From positions 124,001 through 188,000 of the forward strand of contig NZ_JBQKGW010000004.1 of NCBI RefSeq assembly GCF_052118625.1: DNA of 64,000 nt, given 5' to 3'. This document shows positions 50,717-59,157 of this stretch, piece by piece. Every line of letters starts with the position of its first letter. Position 1 is the first letter of the stretch. The translations under genes were made by a program, and so were the position numbers. A model generated the notes under the pieces. That model was not told the DNA's origin and searched no databases. It was given only the letters and a program-made list of their open reading frames with translations. The stretch comes from Porcincola sp945869225 (GTDB lineage Bacteria; Bacillota; Clostridia; Lachnospirales; Lachnospiraceae).

Positions 50717-51904
50717 ATGGGATTTACGGTTGAGGATATGCTGCTCGTCTCAAGACAGCGGTACCAGATGAAGCTGATTGCAGGACAGGGAGGCTGGTCC
50801 AATTCCATCAGCTGGCTTTTAATGGTCGAGGACCTGACCATCGTCCAGCGGTTCAGCGGCAAGGAACTCGCCGTTACAACCTGCCTGGGATTTCAGGAGG
50901 AAGAAAAACTGCGCCTTCTGCTGGAGGAGCTTGTCCGCAGGCAGGCTTCTGGCCTGATTATCAATACAGGCTGCTATATCCGGGAGATCCCTTCCCACAT
51001 TCTCCATTACGCGGACGCCAATGCGCTCCCGCTGCTCACTGTTCCCTGGGATATCGAAATTGCCGACATGATCAAGGATCTGAGTATCCGGATCTTCCTG
51101 CAGGGCTCCACCGATGAACAGCTCTCCGCCGCATTCATAAAAGCTATCGAGGCACCGGACGACTATGAAGCATACGCAAAAACGCTGCTGCCTCATTTCG
51201 ATATCGAAGGCTCCTTCCAGGTCATCCTCCTTCATCGGAATGGGCTGGCGGAAATGGACACGGTGGAGCGCAAGCGGATCGGTTACCGTCTGCAGCTTGC
51301 CCTGACGAACCTCACGCACAACGGTCATTTCTTCTATTACGATTCCAGCTTTGTCGTCATCATCAACGCGCTGAGCCCCGCCGCCACTGCAGAGATTCTT
51401 CGTCAGTTCCGCGCCAACATTGTCCGGAGAATCCCCGACCAGTCCTTCGTGATCGGAGTCGGAAGCGCGCTGACAGGTATCCGCTCCCTCCACCTCTCCT
51501 ACCGCCGGGCGAAGGCTGCCGCCAGAATGTCGGAAGTCTTTCGAGCAGACGAAGGCCGGAATGGATTTATGCTGACCCAGTTCGACACGATGGGAATCTG
51601 GCGCCTTCTCAGCATGGTCTCCGACCAGCAGCTTCTTGCAGAATTTGAGGAGGAATATCTAAAGGCGCTTGAGGACTATGATGCCGCCCACGATTCCGAA
51701 TATGTCCGGACACTCGAATACTACCTGAAGTATAACGGCAGCATTCGGCAGGTTGCGGACGCGATGTTCATCCACCGCAACACCATCAGCTACCGGATGA
51801 ACCATATCCGCGAGATCATCGGCAGCCCGCTCGACACAGAGGAGGAGCGGCTCTGCTGCCTGACCGCCTGCATGATCCGACGTATGCGGCAGGCAGCTCC
51901 CTGA
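50717..51904 (+). CDS. PucR family transcriptional regulator
   Basis: 395-residue regulator with an N-terminal PucR sensor domain (starts GFTVEDMLLV; SWLLMVEDL and ELAVTTCLGF near 35-60), a GGDEF-like middle part (about 170-290), and a C-terminal helix-turn-helix (EYYLKYNGSIRQVADAMFIHRNTISYRMNHI). Family members control purine catabolism and other pathways. A xanthine/uracil-type permease is encoded 2.6 kb away on the other strand, which may be a target. The ATG at 50717 has AAAGGAGG upstream; the open frame begins at 50633. Confidence 0.9.
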   Translation: MGFTVEDMLLVSRQRYQMKLIAGQGGWSNSISWLLMVEDLTIVQRFSGKELAVTTCLGFQEEEKLRLLLEELVRRQASGLIINTGCYIREIPSHILHYADANALPLLTVPWDIEIADMIKDLSIRIFLQGSTDEQLSAAFIKAIEAPDDYEAYAKTLLPHFDIEGSFQVILLHRNGLAEMDTVERKRIGYRLQLALTNLTHNGHFFYYDSSFVVIINALSPAATAEILRQFRANIVRRIPDQSFVIGVGSALTGIRSLHLSYRRAKAAARMSEVFRADEGRNGFMLTQFDTMGIWRLLSMVSDQQLLAEFEEEYLKALEDYDAAHDSEYVRTLEYYLKYNGSIRQVADAMFIHRNTISYRMNHIREIIGSPLDTEEERLCCLTACMIRRMRQAAP

Positions 51905-52023
51905 CCGTGCACAGCGAGACCCTGTCGTCCTGCTGCCTTTCCGGCAGCCTCCTCACAAGTCCGCTGTGAGGCCGCAGCGGACACCGCGCCAGCTTTCCTC
52001 CGACGACGCCTGACCCCCGCGTC

Positions 52024-52058
52024 AAAAAACGCGCACGCTTTTTTGTTAAGCGTGCGCG
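52024..52058 (-). terminator. Intrinsic terminator of pyk
   Basis: Perfect 11-bp stem CGCGCACGCTT (52030-52040) with AAGCGTGCGCG (52048-52058) and six T on the minus strand, 14 bases after the pyk stop. Confidence 0.92.
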
Positions 52059-52071
52059 CAATTCTCTGGTA

Positions 52072-53505
52072 TTACCTGGCCTGAATCACATACATCATAT
52101 TCGTCATGTTGCCCTCGCCCCGGACCTCGTTGTTCGCGGGATCTCCGGCTGTGATGACAACCATATCTCCGGAGCTGACGAGCTTATCCCGCTCAACCAC
52201 ATACATCGCGTGCGAAACAATATTCTCGGGAGAGTCCTCCTGATATCCTTTCACCGGAAGAACGCCCCAGTCCAGCTGCATCTGATGCAGCGCCCGGTCA
52301 TTCGGAGACACGGCATAGATCGGCTGTGTCGGCCGCAGGTTGGAAACCAGCCGCGCCGAGAAACCGGACATCGTCGGAATCACCAGCGCCTTTGCATCAA
52401 CATTCGCCGCCGTGCGGACCGCCCCGACACCGACAGCGCTCGATACGCTGTGTTTTCCTTCCAGTTTTTTAAACTCAGGAATCCGGTATTCATAGAACGG
52501 CTCCGTGGACTCGCAGATATGCACCATCATCTTCACGGCCTCGACCGGGTACTTTCCGGCAGCCGTCTCTCCGGACAGCATGATGGCATCGGTGGACTGC
52601 ATGATGGCCGTCGCCACATCCGTCACCTCCGCCCGGGTCGGACGCGGATTGCGGATCATCGAATCCAGCATCTGTGTCGCCACGATGACCGGCTTATAGG
52701 CAGCATTCACCTTCTCGATGATCATCTTCTGGATGTGCGGAACCTCCCAGGCCGGAATCTCGACGCCCATGTCACCGCGTGCAACCATCACACCGTCTGC
52801 TTCCTGGATGATCTCGTCGATGTTCCGGATCCCCTCCTGGCTCTCCACCTTCGCGATGATATGAACATCCTCCGCGTGATGCTGCCTGAGCAGATCCCGG
52901 ATCTCCCGGATATTCTCCGCACTTCTGACAAATGAAGCTGCAATGAAGTCGATCCCCTGCCCGATCCCGAAGAGGATGTCCTGCTTGTCCTTTTCCGTGA
53001 TGCCCGGGAGGTGAATCTCAACATTCGGGAGGTTGATCCCCTTGCGCTCTCCAAGCATCCCGCCGTTATCAACCCTGCAGACGACATCTGTATCCGTCGT
53101 CTCCTGAACGGTCATGGCAATCAGGCCATCATCAATCAGGACAGTATCCCCTGGCTTCAGATCCGTTGGAAGCCGGTCATACGTCTGGGAGACGATCTCA
53201 CTTGTCCCCTCCACGTCTCTTGTCGTCAGTGTGAAGGACTGACCCTCGACAAGCTCAACCTTTTTACCGCCCTTCAGCAGCTTTGTCCGGATCTCCGGTC
53301 CCTTCGTGTCAAGCATGATCGCAATCGGCTTCTTTTTCTCTGCCCGAACCTCCTTGAGCAGGTCCATCCGTCCCTTGTGTTCCTCATAGCTTCCGTGCGA
53401 GAAATTGAACCGTGCCACATCCATACCGGCATCGACAAGCGCACCGAGAATCTCCTTGCTGTCGGTGCTCGGCCCCATCGTGCATACAATCTTTGTCCGT
53501 TTCAT
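52072..53505 (-). CDS. pyk: Pyruvate kinase
   Basis: Last step of glycolysis, phosphoenolpyruvate plus ADP to pyruvate plus ATP. The 477 residues comprise the barrel (MKRTKIVCTMGPS start, FNFSHGS, the active-site segment IIAKVESQEGIRN, and VMVARGDMGVEIP) and the C-terminal allosteric domain. It ends without the extra PEP-utiliser domain of the longer Bacillus form. The ATG at 53505 has GGGAGGAA upstream; the open frame reaches 53670. It has its own terminator. Confidence 0.96.
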   Translation of the reverse strand: MKRTKIVCTMGPSTDSKEILGALVDAGMDVARFNFSHGSYEEHKGRMDLLKEVRAEKKKPIAIMLDTKGPEIRTKLLKGGKKVELVEGQSFTLTTRDVEGTSEIVSQTYDRLPTDLKPGDTVLIDDGLIAMTVQETTDTDVVCRVDNGGMLGERKGINLPNVEIHLPGITEKDKQDILFGIGQGIDFIAASFVRSAENIREIRDLLRQHHAEDVHIIAKVESQEGIRNIDEIIQEADGVMVARGDMGVEIPAWEVPHIQKMIIEKVNAAYKPVIVATQMLDSMIRNPRPTRAEVTDVATAIMQSTDAIMLSGETAAGKYPVEAVKMMVHICESTEPFYEYRIPEFKKLEGKHSVSSAVGVGAVRTAANVDAKALVIPTMSGFSARLVSNLRPTQPIYAVSPNDRALHQMQLDWGVLPVKGYQEDSPENIVSHAMYVVERDKLVSSGDMVVITAGDPANNEVRGEGNMTNMMYVIQAR

Positions 53506-53643
53506 GCTGAAGTTCCTCCCAGGGATGTCCTTAAACCGCTGCGCAGCGCCGGATGCATTCAAACGCCGGGTGCACAGTTTTTTCATATAAGTATACCATG
53601 ATATGAGTGTCATAAGTACCCTTTGCCACTCATTTATGATTAC

Positions 53644-53677
53644 GCGCGGTTTCGTTGCTTCGCAACTCACACCGCGC
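53644..53677 (-). terminator. Hairpin downstream of the NUDIX gene
   Basis: Arms GCGCGGT (53644-53650) and ACCGCGC (53671-53677) enclosing a second small stem GTTGC/GCAAC. No T run follows on the minus strand, so it is a weak terminator or structured spacer upstream of pyk. Confidence 0.4.
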
Positions 53678-53724
53678 TGCCATAACCGGCATCTCGCATG
53701 TTTGTGTACAGGCGGTGCCGGGGT

Positions 53725-54288
53725 TTATGGGCGCTCTTCAAGAAGATATGCCCTCAAAACTTCCAGCCCGCCGCGCGGCACGCAGTACATCGGGTCATGC
53801 CGAAGCACCGCCTGCCAGGTTTCCTCCAGATCAAACCAGCCGGCTGCCTCTACTTCCTCCTTCTGCAGCTTCAGCTCTGAAAGCGCAACCGGACGGTCGC
53901 AGACGTACACAAAGGCAACCTCGTCATCCAGAAATGGTTTTCCGTGGAAGGTTTCCGTATAGTGGACCCGGAACTTTCCCGCAAACTTCAGCTCCTCTGG
54001 TCTGACTGTGATCCCCAGTTCCTCCCGAAGCTCTCGTACAGCCGAGATACGAGGCTCGTCACCGGCATGGATATGCCCGGCCGATGATGTGTCATACTGC
54101 CCCGGAAAGGAATCCTTGTCCATTGCCCGCTTCTGCAGCAGAATCTGGATCCCGCTTTTTTCCGGCTCCCTCCGGACGGCCCAGATATGTGCCGTCCGGT
54201 GTCGGATGCCCTTGTCATGCGCTTCCTGCCGGGATACAGTCTCCCCTGTCGGTCTTCCCTCCTCGTCTACCACATCAAACATTTCCAT
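53725..54288 (-). CDS. NUDIX hydrolase, isopentenyl-diphosphate isomerase-like type
   Basis: 187-residue protein with the Nudix box GHIHAGDEPRISAVRELREELG (split here as GHIHAGDEPRIS and REELG): glycine and the REExEE helix are intact. The N-terminus FDVVDEEGRPTGETVSR and the QKRAMDKDSFPG segment resemble the IDI-like NUDIX branch (YfcD type), whose substrates are mostly unknown. The start is uncertain: ATG 54288 or 54282, both after GAGGAGGGG. The frame is open to 54480, overlapping the end of the upstream permease gene, which I think is not used. Confidence 0.85.
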   Translation of the reverse strand: MEMFDVVDEEGRPTGETVSRQEAHDKGIRHRTAHIWAVRREPEKSGIQILLQKRAMDKDSFPGQYDTSSAGHIHAGDEPRISAVRELREELGITVRPEELKFAGKFRVHYTETFHGKPFLDDEVAFVYVCDRPVALSELKLQKEEVEAAGWFDLEETWQAVLRHDPMYCVPRGGLEVLRAYLLEERP

Positions 54289-54413
54289 TTCCTGCTGTCC
54301 CCTCCTCATCCAGTCCGATGCCGCACTGTGCCTCTCAGACGACGTTTGCGCCGAATGGGCCGGCGCCTTCTCCTCATGCCGGCCAGTGCCACGTTGTATC
54401 GCGGCAAGCAAGC

Positions 54414-54444
54414 AGGCCGGGCATATGCCATCCATGCCCGGCCT
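54414..54444 (-). terminator. Hairpin after the NCS2 permease gene
   Basis: Perfect 11-bp arms AGGCCGGGCAT (54414-54424) and ATGCCCGGCCT (54434-54444). The minus-strand tail is GCTTGCTTGCC, not a T run, so termination would be inefficient and the NUDIX gene may be reached by read-through. Confidence 0.55.
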
Positions 54445-54476
54445 TGCTCTGACAGATTCTTTTATTCTACCTTTTC

Positions 54477-55955
54477 TCACTCCTTCGGTTCAATCAAGGG
54501 TTCCATCGGATTGTCCGGAACCTCCGCTGCCGGAGGGGTATGCGGCTTGTCCTTCGGGATCACAATATTCATGACCAGCGCAATCACGCACGCAGACACA
54601 ATACCGGACTCACCGAAGATCAGCTGAATGAACTGCGGGCACTTTGCAAGCACACCCGGGGTTGCACCGAGTCCGTAGCCGACGCCAAGGGCTGTCGCGA
54701 CAATCGAAACATTCCTCGGCGTCAGCGGATCCTTCGTGACAAGCTGCATGCCTGACACGATGATGGACGCAAACATCAGAACGGCCGCGCCGCCGAGCAC
54801 ACTGTTCGGCATAATGCTCATCAAAGCTGCCAGCTTCGGAAACAGGCCGCAGAGCACCAGGAAGATGCCGCCGATCGCAATCGTGAACAGGTTGACGACC
54901 TTGTTCAGCGCAACCAGTCCGACATTCTGGCTGAAGGAGGTGTTCGGAAGAACGCCGAACAGCGCCGCGAAGGAGGATCCGAGACCGTCACAGATGATTC
55001 CGCCGGACAGCTCCTTATCGCTCGGTTCACGGTTCATGCCGCCCTCGCAGACGCCGGAAATATCACCGACCGTCTCGACAGCGGTGACGATGAACATGAT
55101 CATAACCGGAAGGATCGCCTTCACGTCAAACACCCACTTCACAGGCATCAGCGCCGGAACCTTGAACCATGCCGCATCTTTCACAGCCTGCCAGTTCAGC
55201 ACCCAGCTCTTTGTTGCCTCCACGGTCTTACCCGCAGCGTCCGTATAGGTGTAGGTATGCGGCAGGAAGATCCCCATAATGGCGCAGAGGATGTATCCTG
55301 CGATAATTCCGATCAGGATGGAACTCGTGCTGGTAAAGCCCTTCGTCCCATGCTTGAGCACCAGAATCACGATCAGAACAAAGAATCCGATCAGAAGATT
55401 CTCCGGCGAACCGAAGTCCCCGTTCTTGTTGCCGCCGCCAAATGAATTGACCCCGACGGAGATCAGGGAGAGTCCGATGGACATGACAACGATTCCTGTC
55501 ACCAGCGGCGGGAAGAACTTCCGGAGCGGCTTCAGAAAGACGCCCAGCACGGCCTCAAAGATACCACCGACAAAGCTGGCGCCAAGCACCGCACCATATC
55601 CGATGACACCGCCGCCCATTGCATTCGCTGCGGAAGTCATCACCCCAATGAATCCGGAGGATGTCCCCATCACAATCGGAACCCGCCCACCGATCGGTCC
55701 GATCGAAAAGACCTGCACCAGTGTCACAATCCCGGCAATCAGCATCGCATTCTGAAGAAGCGAAACGCGAAGCGCCCCGAAGCCTCCGTCAACCGTCATC
55801 CCGCAGATTCCCATCAGAATGATCAGCGGTGTCAGGTTTCCGACAAACATCGCCAGGACATGCTGCAGGCCGAGCGGAATCGCAATCCGAAGCGGCGGCC
55901 GCCCCTCCAGCTGATAGATCAGTTCCTTCCCGGAACCTGAATCGGTCTTATCCAT
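54477..55955 (-). CDS. NCS2 family nucleobase permease (uracil/xanthine type)
   Basis: 492-residue transporter with about fourteen hydrophobic segments. Family features: GLQHVLAMFVGNLTPLIILMG near residue 30, the helix-8 region VETVGDISGVCE with the substrate-binding Glu, LPNTSFSQNVGLVALNKV, and a late GGAAVLMFASIIVSGMQ. The SFSQNVG version points to xanthine/urate-type members rather than uracil, but this is a lean only. GGGAGG precedes the ATG. A PucR-type regulator nearby fits purine use. Confidence 0.9.
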   Translation of the reverse strand: MDKTDSGSGKELIYQLEGRPPLRIAIPLGLQHVLAMFVGNLTPLIILMGICGMTVDGGFGALRVSLLQNAMLIAGIVTLVQVFSIGPIGGRVPIVMGTSSGFIGVMTSAANAMGGGVIGYGAVLGASFVGGIFEAVLGVFLKPLRKFFPPLVTGIVVMSIGLSLISVGVNSFGGGNKNGDFGSPENLLIGFFVLIVILVLKHGTKGFTSTSSILIGIIAGYILCAIMGIFLPHTYTYTDAAGKTVEATKSWVLNWQAVKDAAWFKVPALMPVKWVFDVKAILPVMIMFIVTAVETVGDISGVCEGGMNREPSDKELSGGIICDGLGSSFAALFGVLPNTSFSQNVGLVALNKVVNLFTIAIGGIFLVLCGLFPKLAALMSIMPNSVLGGAAVLMFASIIVSGMQLVTKDPLTPRNVSIVATALGVGYGLGATPGVLAKCPQFIQLIFGESGIVSACVIALVMNIVIPKDKPHTPPAAEVPDNPMEPLIEPKE

Positions 55956-56086
55956 TATAATGATCCTCCCTCTCCGTACATGTTTAAATATCTTTCACCT
56001 TCTCTCATGATATCAGGATGTTCAGGTATCGTCCAGCGCTTTCTGATTCCGTTTTCTGATGAAGCGTTCCCAGCTGATACCGGAAC

Positions 56087-57526
56087 TCAGTCCTCCGGAT
56101 AAGCCGAAGGAGCCGGCGCGGCACCCATTTTCCAGCCAATCAGATTGACCAGGAAAAATGTCAGCGTTCCGACGCCGCAGCCGAACACGACTGGCAGAAT
56201 TCCAAGATAGAAGTTGCCGCCGCTGAGTACCTGCCAGATGACAACGCCAATGGTTCCGGTGATAATGGAGGCGATGCCGGAGGCCCTGACCGCCTTCTTG
56301 ACGACCATTCCCAGCCCGTATGCGGCAAACGGTCCCGCGCAGCGAATTGCAAATGCGAAGGTGTTCATCGTGACAATGTTGACATTGCCGAGCGCAATGA
56401 GCGTTGCAACCACAGCGCAGACCACGTTGCACAGCCTGGTATAGAAGATCACCTTCTTGTCCGGTGCCTTCTTCAGATTCGGATCAATCTTTGTGAAGAT
56501 GTCATTCATCAGGATCGTGCTCATGCACAGCAGGTTCGAATCTGCCGAAGACATCGTCGCCGCAATGATGGATGCCGACACAATCCCGGTGATCACGGCA
56601 GGTGCATGGTGATTTGTAACAGCCATCATCGCCGTGTTCGCCTTGTCCGGTGTCAGTCCCAGCTCGTCCTTCATCGACAGCGCCGCAAGTCCAAGGATAG
56701 TCGGGAAGACCGCCATCGCCGCCATCAGAATGGCAGACAGGAAGGAAGCCCCGACCGCCGTCTTCTCATCCTTGCAGCTTTCAAAGCGGCTGACCATCTC
56801 CGGTCCGGACAGGAAGGTGCAGAAATAGTTGAAGATATAGCCAATGATCGTGACCCATCCGATGTGCGTGAAGCTCAGCTGTGAGGCCGGAAGAGCGGCA
56901 GAGATCGCGCTCCAGCCGCCGCAGCCCTTCACGACAAAGGGCGTTGCGATTGCAAGGCCGATCAGGATGATCAGGAACTGAACCATATCGGAAATCTGGT
57001 CTGCGATCATGCCGCCGACAGTCGTGTAGATGATTGTGACCGCCGCAGCGATGAAAACACAGACATTCAGCGGGATGCCTGTCAGAACACTCACAACCGA
57101 ACCGGAAGCCATGATCTGAGAGGAAGTCAGACAGAATAGCGCCAGCACATTCAGCACAGCAGTAAAGGTCCCGGACACTGACCCGAACCGCCGGGTTACC
57201 ACCTCCGGAATCGTCAGTGACATCGTCCTGCGGATTTTCGGCGCAAAATACGCCAGCGGGATCATCGCAATCGATGCTGCCAGCACGTACCAGATGGCAC
57301 TCATGCCCCAGGCGCCGAAGGCCTTGGCCGCTACGCCCGTCGTAGATCCGCCGCCGATGTTGTTTGCCGAAAGCGAAAATGCAACCATGAACAGGCCCAT
57401 CCGCCTGCCCGCAACCATATAGTCCTCGCTGTCCTTGATCTTCAGCTTGCCGACCACCAGGCCGATGACCAGCATGCCGATCAGATAAGCCGCGACGATG
57501 ATCAGAGATATCACATTCACACTCAT
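56087..57526 (-). CDS. Sodium:solute symporter (SSS family)
   Basis: 479-residue transporter with about thirteen hydrophobic segments. SSS features include DYMVAGRRMGLFMVAFSLSANNIGGGSTTG near residues 35-65 and ASIIAATMSSADSNLLCMSTIL in the Na+ site region. The substrate is not readable. GGAGG precedes the ATG at 57526. A promoter followed immediately by an intrinsic terminator lies upstream (57613-57689), so expression may be attenuated. The gap of 131 bases to the NCS2 gene shows no terminator, so the two may be co-transcribed. Confidence 0.9.
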   Translation of the reverse strand: MSVNVISLIIVAAYLIGMLVIGLVVGKLKIKDSEDYMVAGRRMGLFMVAFSLSANNIGGGSTTGVAAKAFGAWGMSAIWYVLAASIAMIPLAYFAPKIRRTMSLTIPEVVTRRFGSVSGTFTAVLNVLALFCLTSSQIMASGSVVSVLTGIPLNVCVFIAAAVTIIYTTVGGMIADQISDMVQFLIILIGLAIATPFVVKGCGGWSAISAALPASQLSFTHIGWVTIIGYIFNYFCTFLSGPEMVSRFESCKDEKTAVGASFLSAILMAAMAVFPTILGLAALSMKDELGLTPDKANTAMMAVTNHHAPAVITGIVSASIIAATMSSADSNLLCMSTILMNDIFTKIDPNLKKAPDKKVIFYTRLCNVVCAVVATLIALGNVNIVTMNTFAFAIRCAGPFAAYGLGMVVKKAVRASGIASIITGTIGVVIWQVLSGGNFYLGILPVVFGCGVGTLTFFLVNLIGWKMGAAPAPSAYPED

Positions 57527-57612
57527 ACCTGTTACCTCCAGTTTTCCTCCGGTTCTCCTTCAGACTGTTCCCCCGGAAACAGTTCTCTCGATATCGTCTG
57601 TCTCCGGAATCT

Positions 57613-57647
57613 GAAAAAGGCAGGGTGGCGTCCCGGCCACCCTGCCT
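57613..57647 (-). terminator. Intrinsic terminator between ldhA and the SSS transporter gene
   Basis: Perfect 12-bp stem AGGCAGGGTGGC (57618-57629) with GCCACCCTGCCT (57636-57647), a 6-base loop and five T on the minus strand. It is about 155 bases after the ldhA stop and about 7 bases downstream of the start predicted from the promoter at 57661-57689. Confidence 0.92.
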
Positions 57648-57660
57648 CTGCGACAGCCTG

Positions 57661-57689
57661 ATTCTATCAAAAGATCAGGTGTGTTTCAA
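57661..57689 (-). promoter_or_regulatory. Promoter upstream of the SSS gene terminator
   Basis: Minus strand: TTGAAA (57689-57684), a 17-base spacer and TAGAAT (57666-57661). It would start RNA right before the 12-bp terminator hairpin. Confidence 0.6.
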
Positions 57690-57801
57690 GCATATACATG
57701 CAATATCTTTGATAACAATACACAGCTTCTGAATAATTTACGGATCTTACTGTCCGCGCCCCGGCGAGGCAGGCAGAAGCCGAATTCGGGTTGAAGAGAC
57801 T

Positions 57802-58788
57802 TCAGTTCAGCTCCGTCCCGGCCTTCTCCCCCTTCAGATAGGCTTCCGCGTTGCCCAGCGTCGTCTCTGCGATGGCCGTCAGCGCCTCTTCAGTAAAGAA
57901 GCCCTGATGCGACGTTACGATCACGTTCGGGAAGGACAGCAGCCTGGACGTGACAGAATGCATCATGATGTCGTCCTCATGATTCTCGAAGACGTTGTCC
58001 TTCTCCTCCTCATAGACATCCAGCCCGACACCTGAGAATTTTCTTTCACGGATTCCCTGGATGAGGTCATTGGTGTCGATCAGTCCGCCTCTCGACGTAT
58101 TGACCAGAATCACACCATCCTTCATCTGATTGATCGTGAAGATATTGATCATATGATAGGTTTCCTTCATCAGCGGGCAGTGCAGAGAGATCAGATCGCT
58201 CTCACGGAGCAGCTGCTCCAGACTGACATACTCAACAAAATCAAGGCTCTTGTTCGGATACTTGTCATAGCCCAGCACCCTCATGCCATAGCCCCGGCAG
58301 ATCCGCGCCATCGCCGCCCCGATCTTGCCGGTTCCGATGATGCCGGCCGTCTTTCCATAGAAGTTCTTGCCGGTCAGTCCCTGCAGGGAGAAATTGTTCT
58401 CCCTCACCCGGATATAGGCCTTGTGGATGTGACGGTTTACCGCGCTCGCCAGCGTCATCGCCAGCTCCGCGACAGCCTCCGGAGAATATCCCGGCACACG
58501 CATCACCTTGATTCCATTCGCCGTTGCAGCCTCAAGATCCACATTGTTATAACCGGCGCAGCGCATCAGAAGCAGCTTTACCCCTCTGGAGGCCAGAACG
58601 CGCAGGGTGTCCGCCCCGGCATTCGCGTTCACAAACGCACACACAGCTTCGCTGTCTGTCACGTACGCCGCCGTCTTCGGATTCAGCTCTGCCTCCCAGT
58701 ACTCCAGCTCCAGATCCGGATAATTGGCCTTGATGGCATCAAAGGATTCTGTATCATAAGACTTCGCGTCAAAAAATGTAATTCTCAT
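57802..58788 (-). CDS. ldhA: D-lactate dehydrogenase (2-hydroxyacid dehydrogenase family)
   Basis: 328-residue NAD-dependent enzyme reducing pyruvate to D-lactate. LdhA-type features: the YSPEAVAELAM helix, VRENNFSLQGLTG, the NAD motif GIIGTGKIGAA, the catalytic Arg in NTSRGGLIDT, the Glu in DVYEEEKDN, and the His in VTSHQGFFTEEAL. GAGGAGGG precedes the ATG. The leader holds a palindrome at the predicted start of transcription and a small terminator hairpin, suggesting controlled read-through. It supports lactate fermentation together with pyk. Confidence 0.9.
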   Translation of the reverse strand: MRITFFDAKSYDTESFDAIKANYPDLELEYWEAELNPKTAAYVTDSEAVCAFVNANAGADTLRVLASRGVKLLLMRCAGYNNVDLEAATANGIKVMRVPGYSPEAVAELAMTLASAVNRHIHKAYIRVRENNFSLQGLTGKNFYGKTAGIIGTGKIGAAMARICRGYGMRVLGYDKYPNKSLDFVEYVSLEQLLRESDLISLHCPLMKETYHMINIFTINQMKDGVILVNTSRGGLIDTNDLIQGIRERKFSGVGLDVYEEEKDNVFENHEDDIMMHSVTSRLLSFPNVIVTSHQGFFTEEALTAIAETTLGNAEAYLKGEKAGTELN

Positions 58789-58836
58789 AAGCAGGCCCTC
58801 CTCTCGACCTGTCTACAGTATGAACCATCTGAAGAT

Positions 58837-58883
58837 AAAAAACTGTTGCTCCGGCAACAATTCGCAGTGTTTTACTGCGAATT
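58837..58883 (-). promoter_or_regulatory. Attenuator-like palindrome plus terminator in the ldhA leader
   Basis: On the minus strand a perfect palindrome with 10-base arms AATTCGCAGT/ACTGCGAATT (58859-58883) is followed directly by a 6-bp stem TGTTGC/GCAACA (58844-58859) and a run of six T (58842-58837), all between the promoter and the ribosome site. Confidence 0.6.
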
Positions 58884-58885
58884 CA

Positions 58886-58914
58886 ATTCTACATGCCCTC
58901 CTGACTGATGTCAA
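58886..58914 (-). promoter_or_regulatory. Promoter of ldhA
   Basis: Minus strand: perfect TTGACA (58914-58909), a 17-base spacer and TAGAAT (58891-58886). The predicted start falls inside the palindrome at 58859-58883. Confidence 0.75.
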
Positions 58915-58980
58915 ATCCAATCACCGCCAGCGACTGCCAGACCAGGATCTGCAAAACTGATTTTCACTCGCTGATGAGCA

Positions 58981-59042
58981 GTCGCCAGGAGCCATGATCT
59001 GCAAGCAAGTCTGCATCATGGCCTCTGGCTCGCCACCTTCAC
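58981..59042 (-). repeat. 62-bp hairpin repeat, copy 3
   Basis: Outer arms GCCAGGAGCCATGAT and ATCATGGCCTCTGGC (13 of 15 complementary), inner GCAAGC/GTCTGC (58984-59029). It abuts the terminator of the hsp20 gene at 59043-59078, as copies 1 and 2 abut theirs. Confidence 0.9.
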
Positions 59043-59078
59043 AAAAAATGGGCATCCCACTGCGGAATGCCCATTTTT
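59043..59078 (-). terminator. Intrinsic terminator of hsp20
   Basis: Arms AAAAATGGGCAT (59044-59055) and ATGCCCATTTTT (59067-59078) around an 11-base loop; A and T runs on both sides make it bidirectional. The hsp20 stop is 80 bases upstream on the minus strand. Confidence 0.88.
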
Positions 59079-59157
59079 CAAGATACGATTCTTCTCAGTT
59101 TCATACAGCCATCGTCCTCAGCCTTTGAGAACACCTCTGTATGGTACAAGCTGCTGA

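Noticed and set aside
54400..54445. A possible fourth copy of the 62-bp hairpin repeat
   Set aside because: It shares only the short GCAAGCAAGC core next to a hairpin; the CATGAT arms and the conserved tail are absent.
56022..56432. A minus-strand open frame at the end of the SSS transporter gene
   Set aside because: It is a shifted frame inside the transporter gene, Cys/His/Arg-rich, with no ribosome site.
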